Origin: Lentimicrobium sp.
Lineage (GTDB): Bacteria; Bacteroidota; Bacteroidia; Bacteroidales; Lentimicrobiaceae
NCBI GenBank assembly: GCA_024709105.1
Contig: JANJXJ010000090.1
Span: 1 to 34,904, forward strand
Reading direction: 5' to 3'
DNA: 34,904 bases
This document shows, in pieces, positions 16,876-25,602 of this stretch (its first letter is position 1; each line of letters starts with the position of its first letter). The position numbers were made by a program, and so were the translations under genes. Under the pieces are notes generated by a model. The model was not told where the DNA came from. It saw nothing but the letters and a program-made list of their open reading frames with translations, and did no database searches.

Positions 16876-16945
16876 TTTAAGGTTTTAGTATTTGTTAATC
16901 AGTTAATTACATTTCTGGTTGTCAGCTGTACCGACTTTTTTGACT

Positions 16946-17908
16946 TTACTGAAGAAACTCCTTTTTCAGAAACTCTTCCAGTTTTAATAAGTCAGCAGTA
17001 AACTTTCTGATGCCTTCGCTAAGTTTTTCAGTGGCCATGGCATCTTCGTTCATCAGCCAGCGGAACGATTTTTCGGTGAGGTTGATTTTTTCAATGTCCA
17101 TCGCTTGTGCATGATTTGCATCCAGCATCAGCTGCAGCGTTTCATTGGATGATTCCAGCTCATGAAGCAGCGAAGGGGCAATGGTAAGCAAGTCGCAGCC
17201 GGCAAGAGCTGTAATTTCGCCTTTGTTTCTGAAACTGGCACCCATCACTTCGGTGGTATAACCAAATTTCTTGTAATAATTAAAAATCTCGGTCACCGAT
17301 TTTACACCAGGGTCATCCAAAGGGTTGGTGGATGAAAATTGCTGTTCCTTTTTATACCAGTCGAGAATTCTGCCAACAAAAGGCGAAATGAGTTTTACTC
17401 CCGCTTCGGCGCATGCAATGGCCTGGATTTTTGAAAAAAGCAGTGTCAGGTTACAATGTATCCCTTCTTTTTCGAGCACTTCGGCTGCTTTTATGCCTTC
17501 CCAGGTGGCTGCTATTTTTATAAGAATTCTTTCGCGGTTTATGCCTGCTTTCTCGTACATACTGATGAGCTGCCGGGCTTTTTCAATGGTAGCTTCGGTG
17601 TCGAACGATAACCTGGCATCCACTTCGGTGCTTACCCTGCCGGGGACAATCTTCAGGATTTCGAGTCCGAAAAGAACAGCCACCCTGTCGAGGCACAACG
17701 CCAGCTGCTCCCCGTTGTTTTGACTCAGTTTTTTTGCTTCAGCAGCAGCGGCAGCAGCAAGATGACGATATTTCGCATCTTTTGCGGCAGCATAAATCAG
17801 CGAAGGATTGGTGGTAGCATCCACAGGCAGATAGGCTTTCATGGATTCAAAATCACCGGTATCGGCAACAACACGGGTAAACTTCTTCAATTGCTCAAGC
17901 GCATTCAT
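16946..17908 (-). CDS. tal: Transaldolase
   Basis: Transaldolase moves a dihydroxyacetone unit between sugar phosphates in the non-oxidative pentose phosphate pathway. The 320-residue protein is the full-length TalB type (E. coli 317). [11 protein letters not shown] (29-39) carries the conserved Asp/Thr/Asn of the active site. Lys131 in [11 protein letters not shown] forms the Schiff base, equivalent to Lys132 of E. coli, and [11 protein letters not shown] and [12 protein letters not shown] follow. An alanine run (51-56) is a minor oddity. The gene heads a probable two-gene unit with the PfkB-family kinase, and a perfect -7 element (17928-17935) lies 20-27 nt before its ATG. Confidence 0.95.
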   Translation of the reverse strand: MNALEQLKKFTRVVADTGDFESMKAYLPVDATTNPSLIYAAAKDAKYRHLAAAAAAEAKKLSQNNGEQLALCLDRVAVLFGLEILKIVPGRVSTEVDARLSFDTEATIEKARQLISMYEKAGINRERILIKIAATWEGIKAAEVLEKEGIHCNLTLLFSKIQAIACAEAGVKLISPFVGRILDWYKKEQQFSSTNPLDDPGVKSVTEIFNYYKKFGYTTEVMGASFRNKGEITALAGCDLLTIAPSLLHELESSNETLQLMLDANHAQAMDIEKINLTEKSFRWLMNEDAMATEKLSEGIRKFTADLLKLEEFLKKEFLQ

Positions 17909-17927
17909 ATCTTCTTATTTTGAGCTG

Positions 17928-17935
17928 CAAAGTTA
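17928..17935 (-). promoter_or_regulatory. -7 element for tal
   Basis: On the minus strand this reads TAACTTTG, an exact TAnnTTTG match close to the tal ATG (17908). The -33 region has a T-run rather than a clear TTTG. Confidence 0.5.
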
Positions 17936-18195
17936 GGGTAAATATCAGAAAAAGAGTTTTAAAAATGTATTCCGATCCTCACTTTTTGCCGATTGTCCGT
18001 GATAAAATGCATGTTTGTCAGCATTCAGCGATAAAGAATGTGAATAATTATTACTTCTGATTCAGAATAAGTTATGAATATTGTTAATTATGAAAAAAAG
18101 GAGCTTGTAATTTTTTGATTACGAAGATTGCAGTTGATAATTCAATTATTAATGATTTTTAACATAATGCTGAAACCAAAACAGCGGTCACTTTG

Positions 18196-18225
18196 TTTGA
18201 ATTACTGACATTTGGGTTAATTTTA
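18196..18225 (+). promoter_or_regulatory. Promoter for carbonic anhydrase
   Basis: TTTG (18196-18199; a second TTTG at 18192-18195) is followed after 18 nt by TAATTTTA (18218-18225), a 7/8 match to TAnnTTTG. Transcription would begin about 55 nt before the ATG at 18286. This also argues against a longer TTG-start reading from 18193, which would begin inside the promoter. Confidence 0.45.
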
Positions 18226-18285
18226 CCAATCCGGGATACTTGCGGGCGAAATCCGGTTGATTGTCCTGATAAAAACAGAAAACAT

Positions 18286-18912
18286 ATGCCAGACTTCAAA
18301 AACAGCGTAATCAAATTCAGGCAGACAGACTTTGAAGCCAACCGGGAGCATTTCGAAAATCTTGGTCGTCAGCAAAAACCTCATACCTTGTTTATCGGTT
18401 GCTCCGATTCGCGGGTGGTACCTTCTCTCATCACCCAATCGAAGCCAGGAGAGCTGTTTATTGTAAGAAACATTGCCAATATAGTTCCGCCATACCGCGA
18501 ATCAGTTGAATTTCTGGCCACAACTTCAGCCATTGAATATGCTGTTCAGGTGCTGAATGTAGAAACCATTATTGTTTGCGGCCATTCCAATTGCGGAGGC
18601 TGCGCTGCACTTTACACCGATCCCGGACAACTTTCCCACATTCCGCATACCCGCCGCTGGCTCGAACTGGCACTGCCTGTAAAGGAAAAAGTGTTAAAAA
18701 TTGTTCCCGAAACCGACCTCGCCGCCCGCGAATGGCTCACCGAACAAATGAATGTGGTGGAACAACTCAAACATCTGATGACATTTCCTTATATTGCTGA
18801 AAAAGTACTTGCCGGAGATCTGAAGCTTTGCGGATGGCACTACATCATTCCAACAGGAGATATTTACCAGTACGAAAAAGAAAGCGGACAGTTTGAGTTG
18901 CTGGGGCATTAG
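18286..18912 (+). CDS. can: Beta-class carbonic anhydrase
   Basis: This enzyme interconverts CO2 and bicarbonate, supplying bicarbonate for carboxylations and pH balance in the cytosol. The 208-residue protein has the beta-class zinc ligands Cys39 (IGCSDSR), His100 and Cys103 (CGHSNCGGC), and the Asp41-Arg43 dyad. The hydrophobic ATTSAIEYAVQVL helix between them is also conserved. I start it at ATG 18286 (MPDFKNSVIKF); an upstream TTG would add 31 residues unlike the family. It has its own promoter candidate. A heptamer-repeat tract begins 11 nt after the stop. Confidence 0.94.
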   Translation: MPDFKNSVIKFRQTDFEANREHFENLGRQQKPHTLFIGCSDSRVVPSLITQSKPGELFIVRNIANIVPPYRESVEFLATTSAIEYAVQVLNVETIIVCGHSNCGGCAALYTDPGQLSHIPHTRRWLELALPVKEKVLKIVPETDLAAREWLTEQMNVVEQLKHLMTFPYIAEKVLAGDLKLCGWHYIIPTGDIYQYEKESGQFELLGH

Positions 18913-18922
18913 GAAGGGGGAG

Positions 18923-18964
18923 AATTACTAATTACCAATTACTAACTTCTAAAATCTAAATATC
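18923..18964. repeat. Degenerate heptamer tract 3' of carbonic anhydrase
   Basis: Six consecutive 7-bp units, AATTACT, AATTACC, AATTACT, AACTTCT, AAAATCT and AAATATC, run in one phase. The first three differ at a single base. The tract resembles the one after ppx/gppA (6041-6075). Confidence 0.55.
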
Positions 18965-19155
18965 TGTAAAGTTTGACAGGTGGTGTTGTATTGGTAAATT
19001 TCATGGATTTTAATAGTATAATTTTGCTGGAATAAGCGGATGTGTGCAATTGATAATGTTGAAATTTTAGATTTTGCTTACATGCGAATTTATTCCCTGC
19101 CCTGTTAGTTTCATTTGCACATAAAATTTTCTTTGCCTTATTTTGCCGGAAAAAA

Positions 19156-20388
19156 ATGAGGACTCCCCTTTGTATTGCATCTGCTTTTATTTTATTGATA
19201 TTTAATAATATACCAGCATTTTCGCAGGAAGCTACTTCTGCATACAAGTTAAATGTTTCAGGTTTTGTGCGTGCCGATGCTATTTTCGACAGCCGTCAGG
19301 TGGTGGAAGCGCGTGAAGGTTTTTTGCTGTTTTATCCCAAAAAGCCAGAGTTTGATAAAAATGGCAGGGACGTCAACGCTCATCCATCTTTCAATCAGTA
19401 TGCCATGACTACCCGCCTCACAGCCAAAGTTACCGGCCCCGATGTACTGGGTGCCAAAATGTTGGCTGTTGTGGAAAGTGATTTTACCGGTGCTTCCAAT
19501 GCCGAAAATAACAGCCTCAGGCTTCGTCATGCCTATATTTCCATGAAGTGGCCCAAAACCAGAATCATGGCCGGGCAATATTGGCATCCACTGGATGTAC
19601 CTGAAATGATTCCCAATGTGTTGTCGCTCAATACCGGTGCACCTTTTCATAGTTTCAGCCGGCAACCACAGGTCAGACTCGATCAGCAGCTGGGTGGATT
19701 AAACCTGGTTCTGGTAGCTGCTTCTCAGCGCGATTATGTAAATACCGGCCCGCTTAGCGGTTCTTCAATTTATCTCCGCAACAGCGTTATCCCCAACCTC
19801 CACAGCCAGATTCAGATTAAAAAAGGGAAACTTTTTGCCGGTGCAGGTATTGATTTTAAACGGCTTACCCCAAGGTTGGTATACGATAGCATTTACACAG
19901 GAAATGTACATGCCGACTTATTCTCCTATACCGGATTTTTGTCATGGACTGCTGAAAACTGGTCATTAAAAACTCAGTATACATTGGGCAGGGCACTCAA
20001 CGATCATTTGATGATGGGGGGCTTTGGCGAAATAATTCCTGATACACCCGGTAGCCCCGTCTCATACAGCCCAATTACTCATCATTATTTTTGGGTGAAT
20101 ATCGCCAAAACCAGTGGTAACTGGCAACCCTCATTTTTTGCCGGATACCTGTACAATGCCGGAGCTGCTGAAACCTTGCGCACACCTACCTATTCCAGAG
20201 GCGAAGATATTGACTACATTTACAGGCTGGCACCCATGATTACTTACGTGAATGGCAAATTCAGCTTTATTGCCGAGGTTGAGTATACTGCCGCAGCCTT
20301 TGGCGAAGTTGGGGAGAAGAATAAAGTGTACAACACCTCCGAAACCGGAAACCTTAGGGTTGGCCTTGGTGCTGTTTACAGTTTCTGA
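19156..20388 (+). CDS. Outer-membrane beta-barrel porin-like protein
   Basis: A 410-residue secreted protein with a signal peptide (MRTPLCIASAFILLIF...) cleaved near AFSQ/EA. The mature part starts with a barrel-like strand (YKLNVSGFVRADAIFDSR). It continues with alternating hydrophobic/aromatic strands, for example LRLRHAYISMKWPKTRIMAGQYWHPLD, as in DcaP-like or phosphate-selective porin relatives, and ends in Phe (LRVGLGAVYSF), the usual outer-membrane insertion signal. It probably sits in the outer membrane as a diffusion channel; the substrate is unknown. Its stop lies 2 nt from the stop of the convergent ykgJ gene, so the transcripts overlap. A -7-like TTATTTTG lies upstream near 19138-19145 with a TTTG before it, but the match is imperfect. 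Confidence 0.8.
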   Translation: MRTPLCIASAFILLIFNNIPAFSQEATSAYKLNVSGFVRADAIFDSRQVVEAREGFLLFYPKKPEFDKNGRDVNAHPSFNQYAMTTRLTAKVTGPDVLGAKMLAVVESDFTGASNAENNSLRLRHAYISMKWPKTRIMAGQYWHPLDVPEMIPNVLSLNTGAPFHSFSRQPQVRLDQQLGGLNLVLVAASQRDYVNTGPLSGSSIYLRNSVIPNLHSQIQIKKGKLFAGAGIDFKRLTPRLVYDSIYTGNVHADLFSYTGFLSWTAENWSLKTQYTLGRALNDHLMMGGFGEIIPDTPGSPVSYSPITHHYFWVNIAKTSGNWQPSFFAGYLYNAGAAETLRTPTYSRGEDIDYIYRLAPMITYVNGKFSFIAEVEYTAAAFGEVGEKNKVYNTSETGNLRVGLGAVYSF

Positions 20389-20390
20389 TT

Positions 20391-20636
20391 TCAGGTTCCC
20401 AGCAGCCAGCGGAATATCTTTTCTGCTTCTTCGCGGTTTTTGCCACATACAATTTCTTCGGGCTGAAATCCTATGCAAACCTGAGGCCGCTCAGGCTTGC
20501 CGAACAACTTGCACTTCAAATCCTCAGTAAGCTGCACACAGGGTACCATAGCCGGTTTGCCGCCGGGCATGCCCGGAATGGGTGTGCTTATGGATGGAAA
20601 TATACAGCAGGCAGCACAATTGGGTCGGCATTCCAT
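20391..20636 (-). CDS. ykgJ: YkgJ-family cysteine cluster protein
   Basis: A small 81-residue protein with eight cysteines (3, 7, 10, 11, 33, 42, 54, 64), in the order CxxxCxxCC then C, C, C, C. It closely resembles E. coli YkgJ, including PSIS-PIPGMP-GKPA and the CKLFGKPERPQVC region. The family is thought to bind a zinc or iron-sulfur centre; no function has been settled, so none is claimed. It starts at ATG 20636 and converges on the porin gene with a 2-nt gap. The 237 nt upstream of it hold only the pckA terminator and a short unassigned open stretch. Confidence 0.85.
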   Translation of the reverse strand: MECRPNCAACCIFPSISTPIPGMPGGKPAMVPCVQLTEDLKCKLFGKPERPQVCIGFQPEEIVCGKNREEAEKIFRWLLGT

Positions 20637-20844
20637 TTTTTTTACCGGATTTTAAAACTGCAAAATTAAGCGGAATTTGTGTTGTTCATACCCTTTCTGA
20701 CCTCTAAAGCATCTTTAAATGACAAAGTCAGCGCCTTTTTCGGAGGCTTTAATCAAGTCTGCCAGATTGAGAATAACTTTATGTCGAATATCTTCATTAA
20801 AGAAAAAGCTTCATCTGTTTAGCCGGGAAACTCTACCGGGGCTG

Positions 20845-20870
20845 AAAAAAAAATAGGGGCCGAAGCCCCT
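20845..20870. terminator. Terminator of pckA (UUCG tetraloop hairpin)
   Basis: On the minus strand a GGGGC-UUCG-GCCCC hairpin (20855-20870) is followed by a run of nine T (20845-20853). It begins directly after the pckA stop at 20874-20876. The plus strand also has a T-run (20870-20875), so it may work both ways. Confidence 0.78.
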
Positions 20871-20873
20871 TTT

Positions 20874-22253
20874 TTATAATTGTGGTCCTGCAGCAACCAG
20901 GCGTTTGCCTTCGTCGTTGTCGGTGTATTTTTCAAAATTATCAATAAACCTCTTGGCCAGATCTTTTGCTTTGACATCCCAATCGGCGGCAGTGGGGTAG
21001 GTGTCGCGGGGATCAAGCACAGCCGGGTTAACGCCATGTAATTCAGTAGGAACTTCAAGATTGAAATATGGAATCATTTTGGTTGGAGCGTGGTCAATTG
21101 AGCCATCCAGAATTGCATCAATGATCGCACGGGTATCTTTGATGGAGATGCGTTTGCCTGTTCCATTCCATCCTGTATTTACCAGATATGCTTTTGCTCC
21201 TGATTTTTCCATACGTTTTACGAGCTCAACACCATATTTGGTTGGATGCAGAGTTAAGAACGCATTTCCAAAACAAGCTGAGAAAGTAGGCTGGGGAGTG
21301 GTAACTCCGCGCTCGGTACCTGCCAGTTTGGCTGTGAATCCGGAGAGGAAGTGATATTTGGTTTGTTCGGCAGTCAATTTTGAAACCGGAGGCAACACAC
21401 CAAAAGCATCGGCAGTAAGGAAAATAACCTTGGTTGCATGTCCGCCTTTTGAAACCGGTTTAACAATGTTGTCAATGTGGTAGATGGGATAAGATACCCT
21501 GGTATTCTCAGTTTTGGAGGCATCAGCAAAATCAATGGTTCCATCGGGGAGAACTACCAGATTTTCGAGCAATGCATCGCGGCGGATGGCATGATAGATG
21601 TCTGGTTCGTTTTCTTCGCTTAAATTAATGCATTTGGCATAACAACCGCCTTCAAAATTGAAAACGCCCTCGTCGTCCCAGCCATGTTCATCATCTCCGA
21701 TAAGTGCACGTTTAGGATCGGCCGAAAGGGTGGTTTTTCCGGTTCCTGAAAGCCCGAAGAAAATGGCAACATCGCCTTCCTTGCCCATATTGGCGGAGCA
21801 ATGCATAGAAGCTATACCTTTGAGCGGCAGGTAGTAATTCATCATAGAGAAAATGCCTTTTTTCATTTCCCCGCCATACCAGCTGCCACCAACAATCTGA
21901 ACTCTTTCCTTAAGGTTGAATGCAACAAAATTTTCAGAATTTAATCCCTGTTCCTTCCACTGCGGGTTGATGGCCTTGGCGCCATTGATCAGCACAAAAT
22001 CGGGATGAAAATTTGCAAGTTCTTCTTCGGTTGGCCTGATAAACATGTTTTTTACAAAATGAGCCTGCCATGCAACTTCCATAATAAACCTGACACTCAG
22101 GCGGGAATCATGGTTTGCACCGGCAAAAGCATCAACCACATACAATTTTTTGCCCGACAACTGTTTGGCAACAATCTTTTTCAAATGTGCCCATATCTCA
22201 GGCGTGATGGGCTTGTTGTCGTTTTTACCGATGGTGCTCCACCAAACGGTATT
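20874..22253 (-). CDS. PckA C-terminal part after the stop
   Basis: This is the downstream open part of pckA in the same frame, 460 codons including the stop. It holds the ATP-binding P-loop, metal and substrate loops, but lacks the N-terminal oxaloacetate-binding Arg. A TTG at 22184 ([12 protein letters not shown]) could in principle restart translation, but the product would begin inside a conserved domain, so function is doubtful. Treat it as a fragment of the gene above. Confidence 0.6.
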   Translation of the reverse strand, partial: NTVWWSTIGKNDNKPITPEIWAHLKKIVAKQLSGKKLYVVDAFAGANHDSRLSVRFIMEVAWQAHFVKNMFIRPTEEELANFHPDFVLINGAKAINPQWKEQGLNSENFVAFNLKERVQIVGGSWYGGEMKKGIFSMMNYYLPLKGIASMHCSANMGKEGDVAIFFGLSGTGKTTLSADPKRALIGDDEHGWDDEGVFNFEGGCYAKCINLSEENEPDIYHAIRRDALLENLVVLPDGTIDFADASKTENTRVSYPIYHIDNIVKPVSKGGHATKVIFLTADAFGVLPPVSKLTAEQTKYHFLSGFTAKLAGTERGVTTPQPTFSACFGNAFLTLHPTKYGVELVKRMEKSGAKAYLVNTGWNGTGKRISIKDTRAIIDAILDGSIDHAPTKMIPYFNLEVPTELHGVNPAVLDPRDTYPTAADWDVKAKDLAKRFIDNFEKYTDNDEGKRLVAAGPQL

Positions 22254-22508
22254 TTAGCTCACTTCGTCGCGAACGATGTACTTGTCTTTGGGCGAACGGC
22301 CGGTGAAAATGCCGGTATCTACCGAAACGGCTCCCGATTTGGTTAAAACTCCTCTTTCAAATCCCTCAAGCGAAGGGTCCATTTCATGCTCAAAAAGCAA
22401 TTCAAACGAAGGATTGTAAATAATTTCTTTGACATCAACAATGCCGTAAAGACTGAGATCTATTGCCTGGCCGGAAGCAATGGCAACGGTGTTTGACTGG
22501 TTGGTCAT
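22254..22508 (-). CDS. PckA N-terminal fragment (84 residues)
   Basis: This is the upstream open part of pckA, from ATG 22508 to TAA 22254. It contains the start and the [12 protein letters not shown] substrate motif, but no nucleotide-binding site. Alone it cannot be an active carboxykinase. Confidence 0.6.
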   Translation of the reverse strand: MTNQSNTVAIASGQAIDLSLYGIVDVKEIIYNPSFELLFEHEMDPSLEGFERGVLTKSGAVSVDTGIFTGRSPKDKYIVRDEVS

Positions 22509-22580
22509 TGGAATTTAATTTAGATTATGGTTGGTGGTATTTAATTATCTAAATATGAATGACTGCGCCATAAGGTGCAA

Positions 22581-22594
22581 TGCAAACGTTTGCA
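22581..22594. promoter_or_regulatory. Perfect palindrome, LacI/CcpA-type operator candidate
   Basis: TGCAAACGTTTGCA is an exact 14-bp palindrome with a central CG. With its flanking bases it fits the Gram-positive cre consensus WTGNAANCGNWWNCAW. It overlaps the end of the pckA -7 element and would cover the expected transcription start, a natural place for repression of a gluconeogenic gene. The cognate regulator is unknown; CcpA itself is a Firmicutes protein, so another LacI-family protein would be expected. Confidence 0.5.
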
Positions 22595-22600
22595 AAAGTA
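22593..22600 (-). promoter_or_regulatory. -7 element for pckA
   Basis: The minus strand reads TACTTTTG, an exact TAnnTTTG match, about 85 nt upstream of the pckA ATG. No clear -33 TTTG was seen, which may mean an activator is needed. Confidence 0.5.
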
Positions 22601-22702
22601 AGAATTTATTGTAATTACTACCTTCATATGTAAAAAAATGATTACGTTTTTTTTGAAAGGGTAGTGTTTTTGCAATAAGCATGGATTGAAAACCAAAATA
22701 AA

Positions 22703-22739
22703 CAGCCGTTAAATCTGTAAATTCCGGAAATTACGGCTG
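22703..22739 (-). terminator. Probable terminator of the thiolase operon
   Basis: The 7-bp arms CAGCCGT (22703-22709) and ACGGCTG (22733-22739) flank a 23-nt loop. On the minus strand the stem is followed by TTTATTTTGG, 25 nt after the thiolase stop. The loop is long, so this is only a moderate candidate. Confidence 0.4.
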
Positions 22740-22763
22740 CTTATTTTAATTCTTAAGATGTAA

Positions 22764-24002
22764 TCAGCATTTTCGGTAAACAATTGCAACCACTGTGCGG
22801 TCGTCGCCTCCCATATTAACAGTGAGCCCGTAAGGACGCTCTGCGGGGATGTTGATTTGTGCTTCGCCGGCATTTCCGGTGAGTTGTTCCCAGATGGTAA
22901 CTGCCTGATGCACACCTGTAGCTCCGGTAGGGTGGCCCCAGCCAATCAGTCCTCCGGTAGTATTAACCGGAATTTTGCCCTTGCGGGAAGTATGTCCTTC
23001 AATAACAAAATCGGCACCTTTGCCCTCTTCGGCCAGGCCAATGGCTTCCATCCCCAGAATTCCGGCTATGGTGAAGCAGTCGTGTGTTTCAACTGTAGCC
23101 AGATCTGATGCTGTAATTCCTGCCGAATCAAGTGCCTGCTTTACGGCAAAAGCCACCGTACTCAGGCGGGTGAGGTCGTCGGGCAGTGCTGTAATATCAT
23201 CGGCAGCATGTCCAACTCCAACTACTTCAACGGCCTGATTTAAAGCTACTCCGCAGCGTTGCAAACCTTCTTCGCTCACAATGGCAATGGATGAAGCCCC
23301 ATCTGACACCTTGGAGCAATCAAAAACATTCAGATGGTCGGTAAAGCTGCGCGGATTGGGTTCTGTAAGTCCTTGTGACTCAAGGTCGGCTACCTGGTTG
23401 GTATATTCCTGCGCAGTAGGGCAGAGGCGGGCATTTTCAATGGCATTTTTATACCATACTGCAAAGGCTTTGCGGGCCTTATCGCGCCCGACTTTTTCGA
23501 AGTAAGCACCGGCTCTGTCACTGAACTGACCCGGAAAAAAATAGGCATGGCCTTCTTTCCTGCGTTTAAACCATCCGGCACCTGCTAGTATGTCAGCACC
23601 GTAAATGGCCTTGACCGTATTCTGAACTTCTACACCCAATGCAAGTACAACCTCTGCACTTCCTGAAAGTACTGACTTTATACCTGTGGCAAGTGCCAGC
23701 CCGCCGGAAGCGCAGGCCCCTTCAACCCTGATTGAAGGTTTTAGTCTTAGCTGCGGGTCAATCATGCCCAGAAAAGCACCCAGATGAGCCTGCTTGTTGA
23801 AACGCGAGGCCATAAAATTGCCTACAACGCCTTCATCAACATGAGCAGCACCGCCAATTTGAGCCAAAGTGCCTTTGCCTGCTTCCTCAATATAATGCTC
23901 CAGCCCGGGCCTCTCTTTCTTGGGATTGAACTCTTTGCGGCCTGTTCCCATGGATACAGTGTTGTATCCGGCAATCATATATATTTTTTTGTGTGGTTTC
24001 AT
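22764..24002 (-). CDS. SCP2/SCPx-type thiolase (acetyl-CoA C-acyltransferase)
   Basis: A 412-residue thiolase that would cleave 3-ketoacyl-CoA with CoA, or condense acyl-CoAs. The nucleophile is Cys97 in VEGACASGG. His307 lies in ETHDCF and His357 in GWGHPTGATG, after NTTGG. The C-terminal CGG cysteine of classical thiolases is replaced by NMGGDD, as in the SCP2-thiolase branch, whose reaction direction and chain-length preference vary. The start is ATG 24002; Met9 is an alternative. It lies 54 nt downstream of the 3-hydroxyacyl-CoA dehydrogenase gene on the same strand and completes a hydratase-dehydrogenase-thiolase set, so acyl-CoA oxidation is the likeliest role. Confidence 0.87.
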   Translation of the reverse strand: MKPHKKIYMIAGYNTVSMGTGRKEFNPKKERPGLEHYIEEAGKGTLAQIGGAAHVDEGVVGNFMASRFNKQAHLGAFLGMIDPQLRLKPSIRVEGACASGGLALATGIKSVLSGSAEVVLALGVEVQNTVKAIYGADILAGAGWFKRRKEGHAYFFPGQFSDRAGAYFEKVGRDKARKAFAVWYKNAIENARLCPTAQEYTNQVADLESQGLTEPNPRSFTDHLNVFDCSKVSDGASSIAIVSEEGLQRCGVALNQAVEVVGVGHAADDITALPDDLTRLSTVAFAVKQALDSAGITASDLATVETHDCFTIAGILGMEAIGLAEEGKGADFVIEGHTSRKGKIPVNTTGGLIGWGHPTGATGVHQAVTIWEQLTGNAGEAQINIPAERPYGLTVNMGGDDRTVVAIVYRKC

Positions 24003-24056
24003 GCTTGTGTTTTTGATTATTTGAAAAGATGAAAAAGATGATTCTTCAGCTGAGAA

Positions 24057-25394
24057 CTAAACAACAAACTCGTTAACCGGTCCGTAGGCATGGAAAAATC
24101 CGGTAAGCATTACCGTGTTGACATCAGCTGAATTGGCCGCAACTCCGTCAGAAACTAATTTTAGCCCGATTTCGCGACTGCGCTTACCATATTCCAGCGC
24201 CAGAGCAGCTCCTTTTTCACTCATCCCTTTGTAGTGCTGATAAGCTTTTGCGGCAAGGCTCTCTTTTTCGGAGGATTTGACAAGATTTTTCCAGGGCAAA
24301 GCTACCGCCGGCAATTCTCCCAGCCATGCATCGGCACTTGCCGAAAACTCTGAAAATGCAACATAGCTGCCTGTATCTGCTGAGTAAACAGCAACTGGCC
24401 TGCCTTTTTCGTATTTAAGGAAGCCATCTTTCTGGCTGCCATCAGCATACTGACCTCCTTTGACTCCTTTTTCAAACATTTCATCGAGCAGGGAAGAGTG
24501 CAGAGTTTCGCCTTCCATATATGGGTCCATTACTTTCATGATGAATCTAACCACATCAATTCCAACATAGTCAATCAGCTGAAAGATACCCATGGGGCGC
24601 ATCATCCAGTCCTGACTTACTTTGTTCATGCAATACACTGCTTCGTGCAGCGGCATAAGGCTTTTTAATTCAAGCGCCTTGTTGATTCCATGCAGTGCAT
24701 CGCGCATAAAGTGGCCGTTGCCGATAAAGCCTGCAATATCGTTGGATGGTACCACCACCTTACGCATATTTTTTGCGAGTTGAAGTGCAAATTCTTTCAT
24801 TTCTGAACTGTTTTCACTGATGGTGATCAGTTCTACCAGCTTTTGAACAGCAGGAGGATTGTAAAAATGAAAGCCCAGTATCCGCCCTTCGAGCGAAGCC
24901 GATTGGTTAAGCCCGCCAATGGGAACCGAAGAGGTGTTGGTGAAAAACCAGGGCTGGTTGGGGTTGTTGCTGTTGATCTGGGTAAACAAACGGGTCTTTA
25001 AACCTGCATCTTCGCTCACTGCCTCAAAAATCAGGGTGCTGTCGTAAGCGGCTTCAAGGCGGGTGCCAGGCCTGATCACCGACATCACATCCGAAATATA
25101 GGCTTCAATAATATCGCTGTTTTCAATAAGGTCGGCACGATCGGCATACAACTTGCGCAATTGTACTGTTTTCTTTTCGGCAGCTTTCAGTACCTGTGCC
25201 CTGATGTAGCTGAGCAAACCGGGCAAAGCAGATGAAGTAACATCAATGGCATTTACAACAAAATGGCGGCCTTTGTTGGCGGGAAGAAGCATCTGATCGG
25301 CCACTTCAAGTGCCGATAGCAGCAAAATGCCGCTTCCCATTTTGCCGGCAGCGCCTAAAACGCTAACATTTGTGAGTCTGTCTGTGTAATTCAT
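24057..25394 (-). CDS. 3-hydroxyacyl-CoA dehydrogenase
   Basis: This enzyme oxidises (S)-3-hydroxyacyl-CoA to 3-ketoacyl-CoA with NAD+. The 445-residue protein opens with a Rossmann motif VLGAAGKMGSGI (12-23). It continues with FEAVSEDAGLK (123-133), TNTSSVPI (152-159) and GFHFYNPPAVQKLVEL with the catalytic His176. DIAGFIGNGHFMRD leads into the C-terminal dimerisation domains, present as an extended helical region. The length exceeds the short HbdA type (about 280) and lacks a fused hydratase; the hydratase is a separate gene upstream. The upstream gap of 208 nt contains a 7/8 -7 match (25590-25597), so it may have its own promoter with a long leader. The thiolase follows 54 nt after its stop. 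Confidence 0.88.
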   Translation of the reverse strand: MNYTDRLTNVSVLGAAGKMGSGILLLSALEVADQMLLPANKGRHFVVNAIDVTSSALPGLLSYIRAQVLKAAEKKTVQLRKLYADRADLIENSDIIEAYISDVMSVIRPGTRLEAAYDSTLIFEAVSEDAGLKTRLFTQINSNNPNQPWFFTNTSSVPIGGLNQSASLEGRILGFHFYNPPAVQKLVELITISENSSEMKEFALQLAKNMRKVVVPSNDIAGFIGNGHFMRDALHGINKALELKSLMPLHEAVYCMNKVSQDWMMRPMGIFQLIDYVGIDVVRFIMKVMDPYMEGETLHSSLLDEMFEKGVKGGQYADGSQKDGFLKYEKGRPVAVYSADTGSYVAFSEFSASADAWLGELPAVALPWKNLVKSSEKESLAAKAYQHYKGMSEKGAALALEYGKRSREIGLKLVSDGVAANSADVNTVMLTGFFHAYGPVNEFVV

Positions 25395-25602
25395 TGGGTT
25401 GGTTTTATCGTTTTATGTGATTTTTTGTTGAAGGAAGAAAGCCGATGCACCAAATGGGCTTTGTTTTAAGCAGTTTGTTTTTAGCTAAAGTCATGACAAC
25501 AGGTGTTGCCGGCTGTAAATATATAGCATTATTTAAATATGTGCATACGTTTCCGGTGGAAATTCTGCGCCATACAAGAAACGAATGCACAAAGGAAAAT
25601 AT

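Larger units (their letters stand above)
17909..18285. other. Divergent regulatory region between tal and carbonic anhydrase
   Basis: This 377-bp AT-rich region has no supportable gene. It contains the leftward tal -7 element (17928-17935) and a rightward promoter candidate for the carbonic anhydrase (18196-18225). I see nothing specific in the central stretch, about 17960-18180. Confidence 0.6.
20874..22508 (-). pseudogene. pckA: Phosphoenolpyruvate carboxykinase (ATP), interrupted by one in-frame TAA
   Basis: PckA converts oxaloacetate and ATP to PEP, CO2 and ADP, the entry to gluconeogenesis; in anaerobic Bacteroidota it often runs in reverse to fix CO2. Without the stop the gene would encode 544 residues in one frame, close to E. 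coli (540). Codon 85 is TAA (22254-22256). It lies between YIVRDEVS and [19 protein letters not shown], where relatives have an acidic residue, so a single base change from GAA would explain it. All else is intact: substrate Arg71 in GRSPKDKY (E. coli Arg65), [11 protein letters not shown] with Lys258, [23 protein letters not shown] and GWNGTGKR. Other genes here end in TAA, so the code is not reassigned. It could be a fresh null, a sequencing error or readthrough. Confidence 0.85.

Noticed and set aside
20715-20810. Short leftward open stretch of 31 residues (HKVILNLADLIKASEKGADFVI) near the pckA terminator
   Set aside because: It has no start codon or upstream context; it may be a gene remnant or chance. 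A protein search of this stretch would decide.
22184-22508. pckA break read as a frameshift
   Set aside because: Both parts lie in the same frame (start-to-start distance 324 nt, a multiple of three) and the reading is continuous through the TAA, so no indel is involved.
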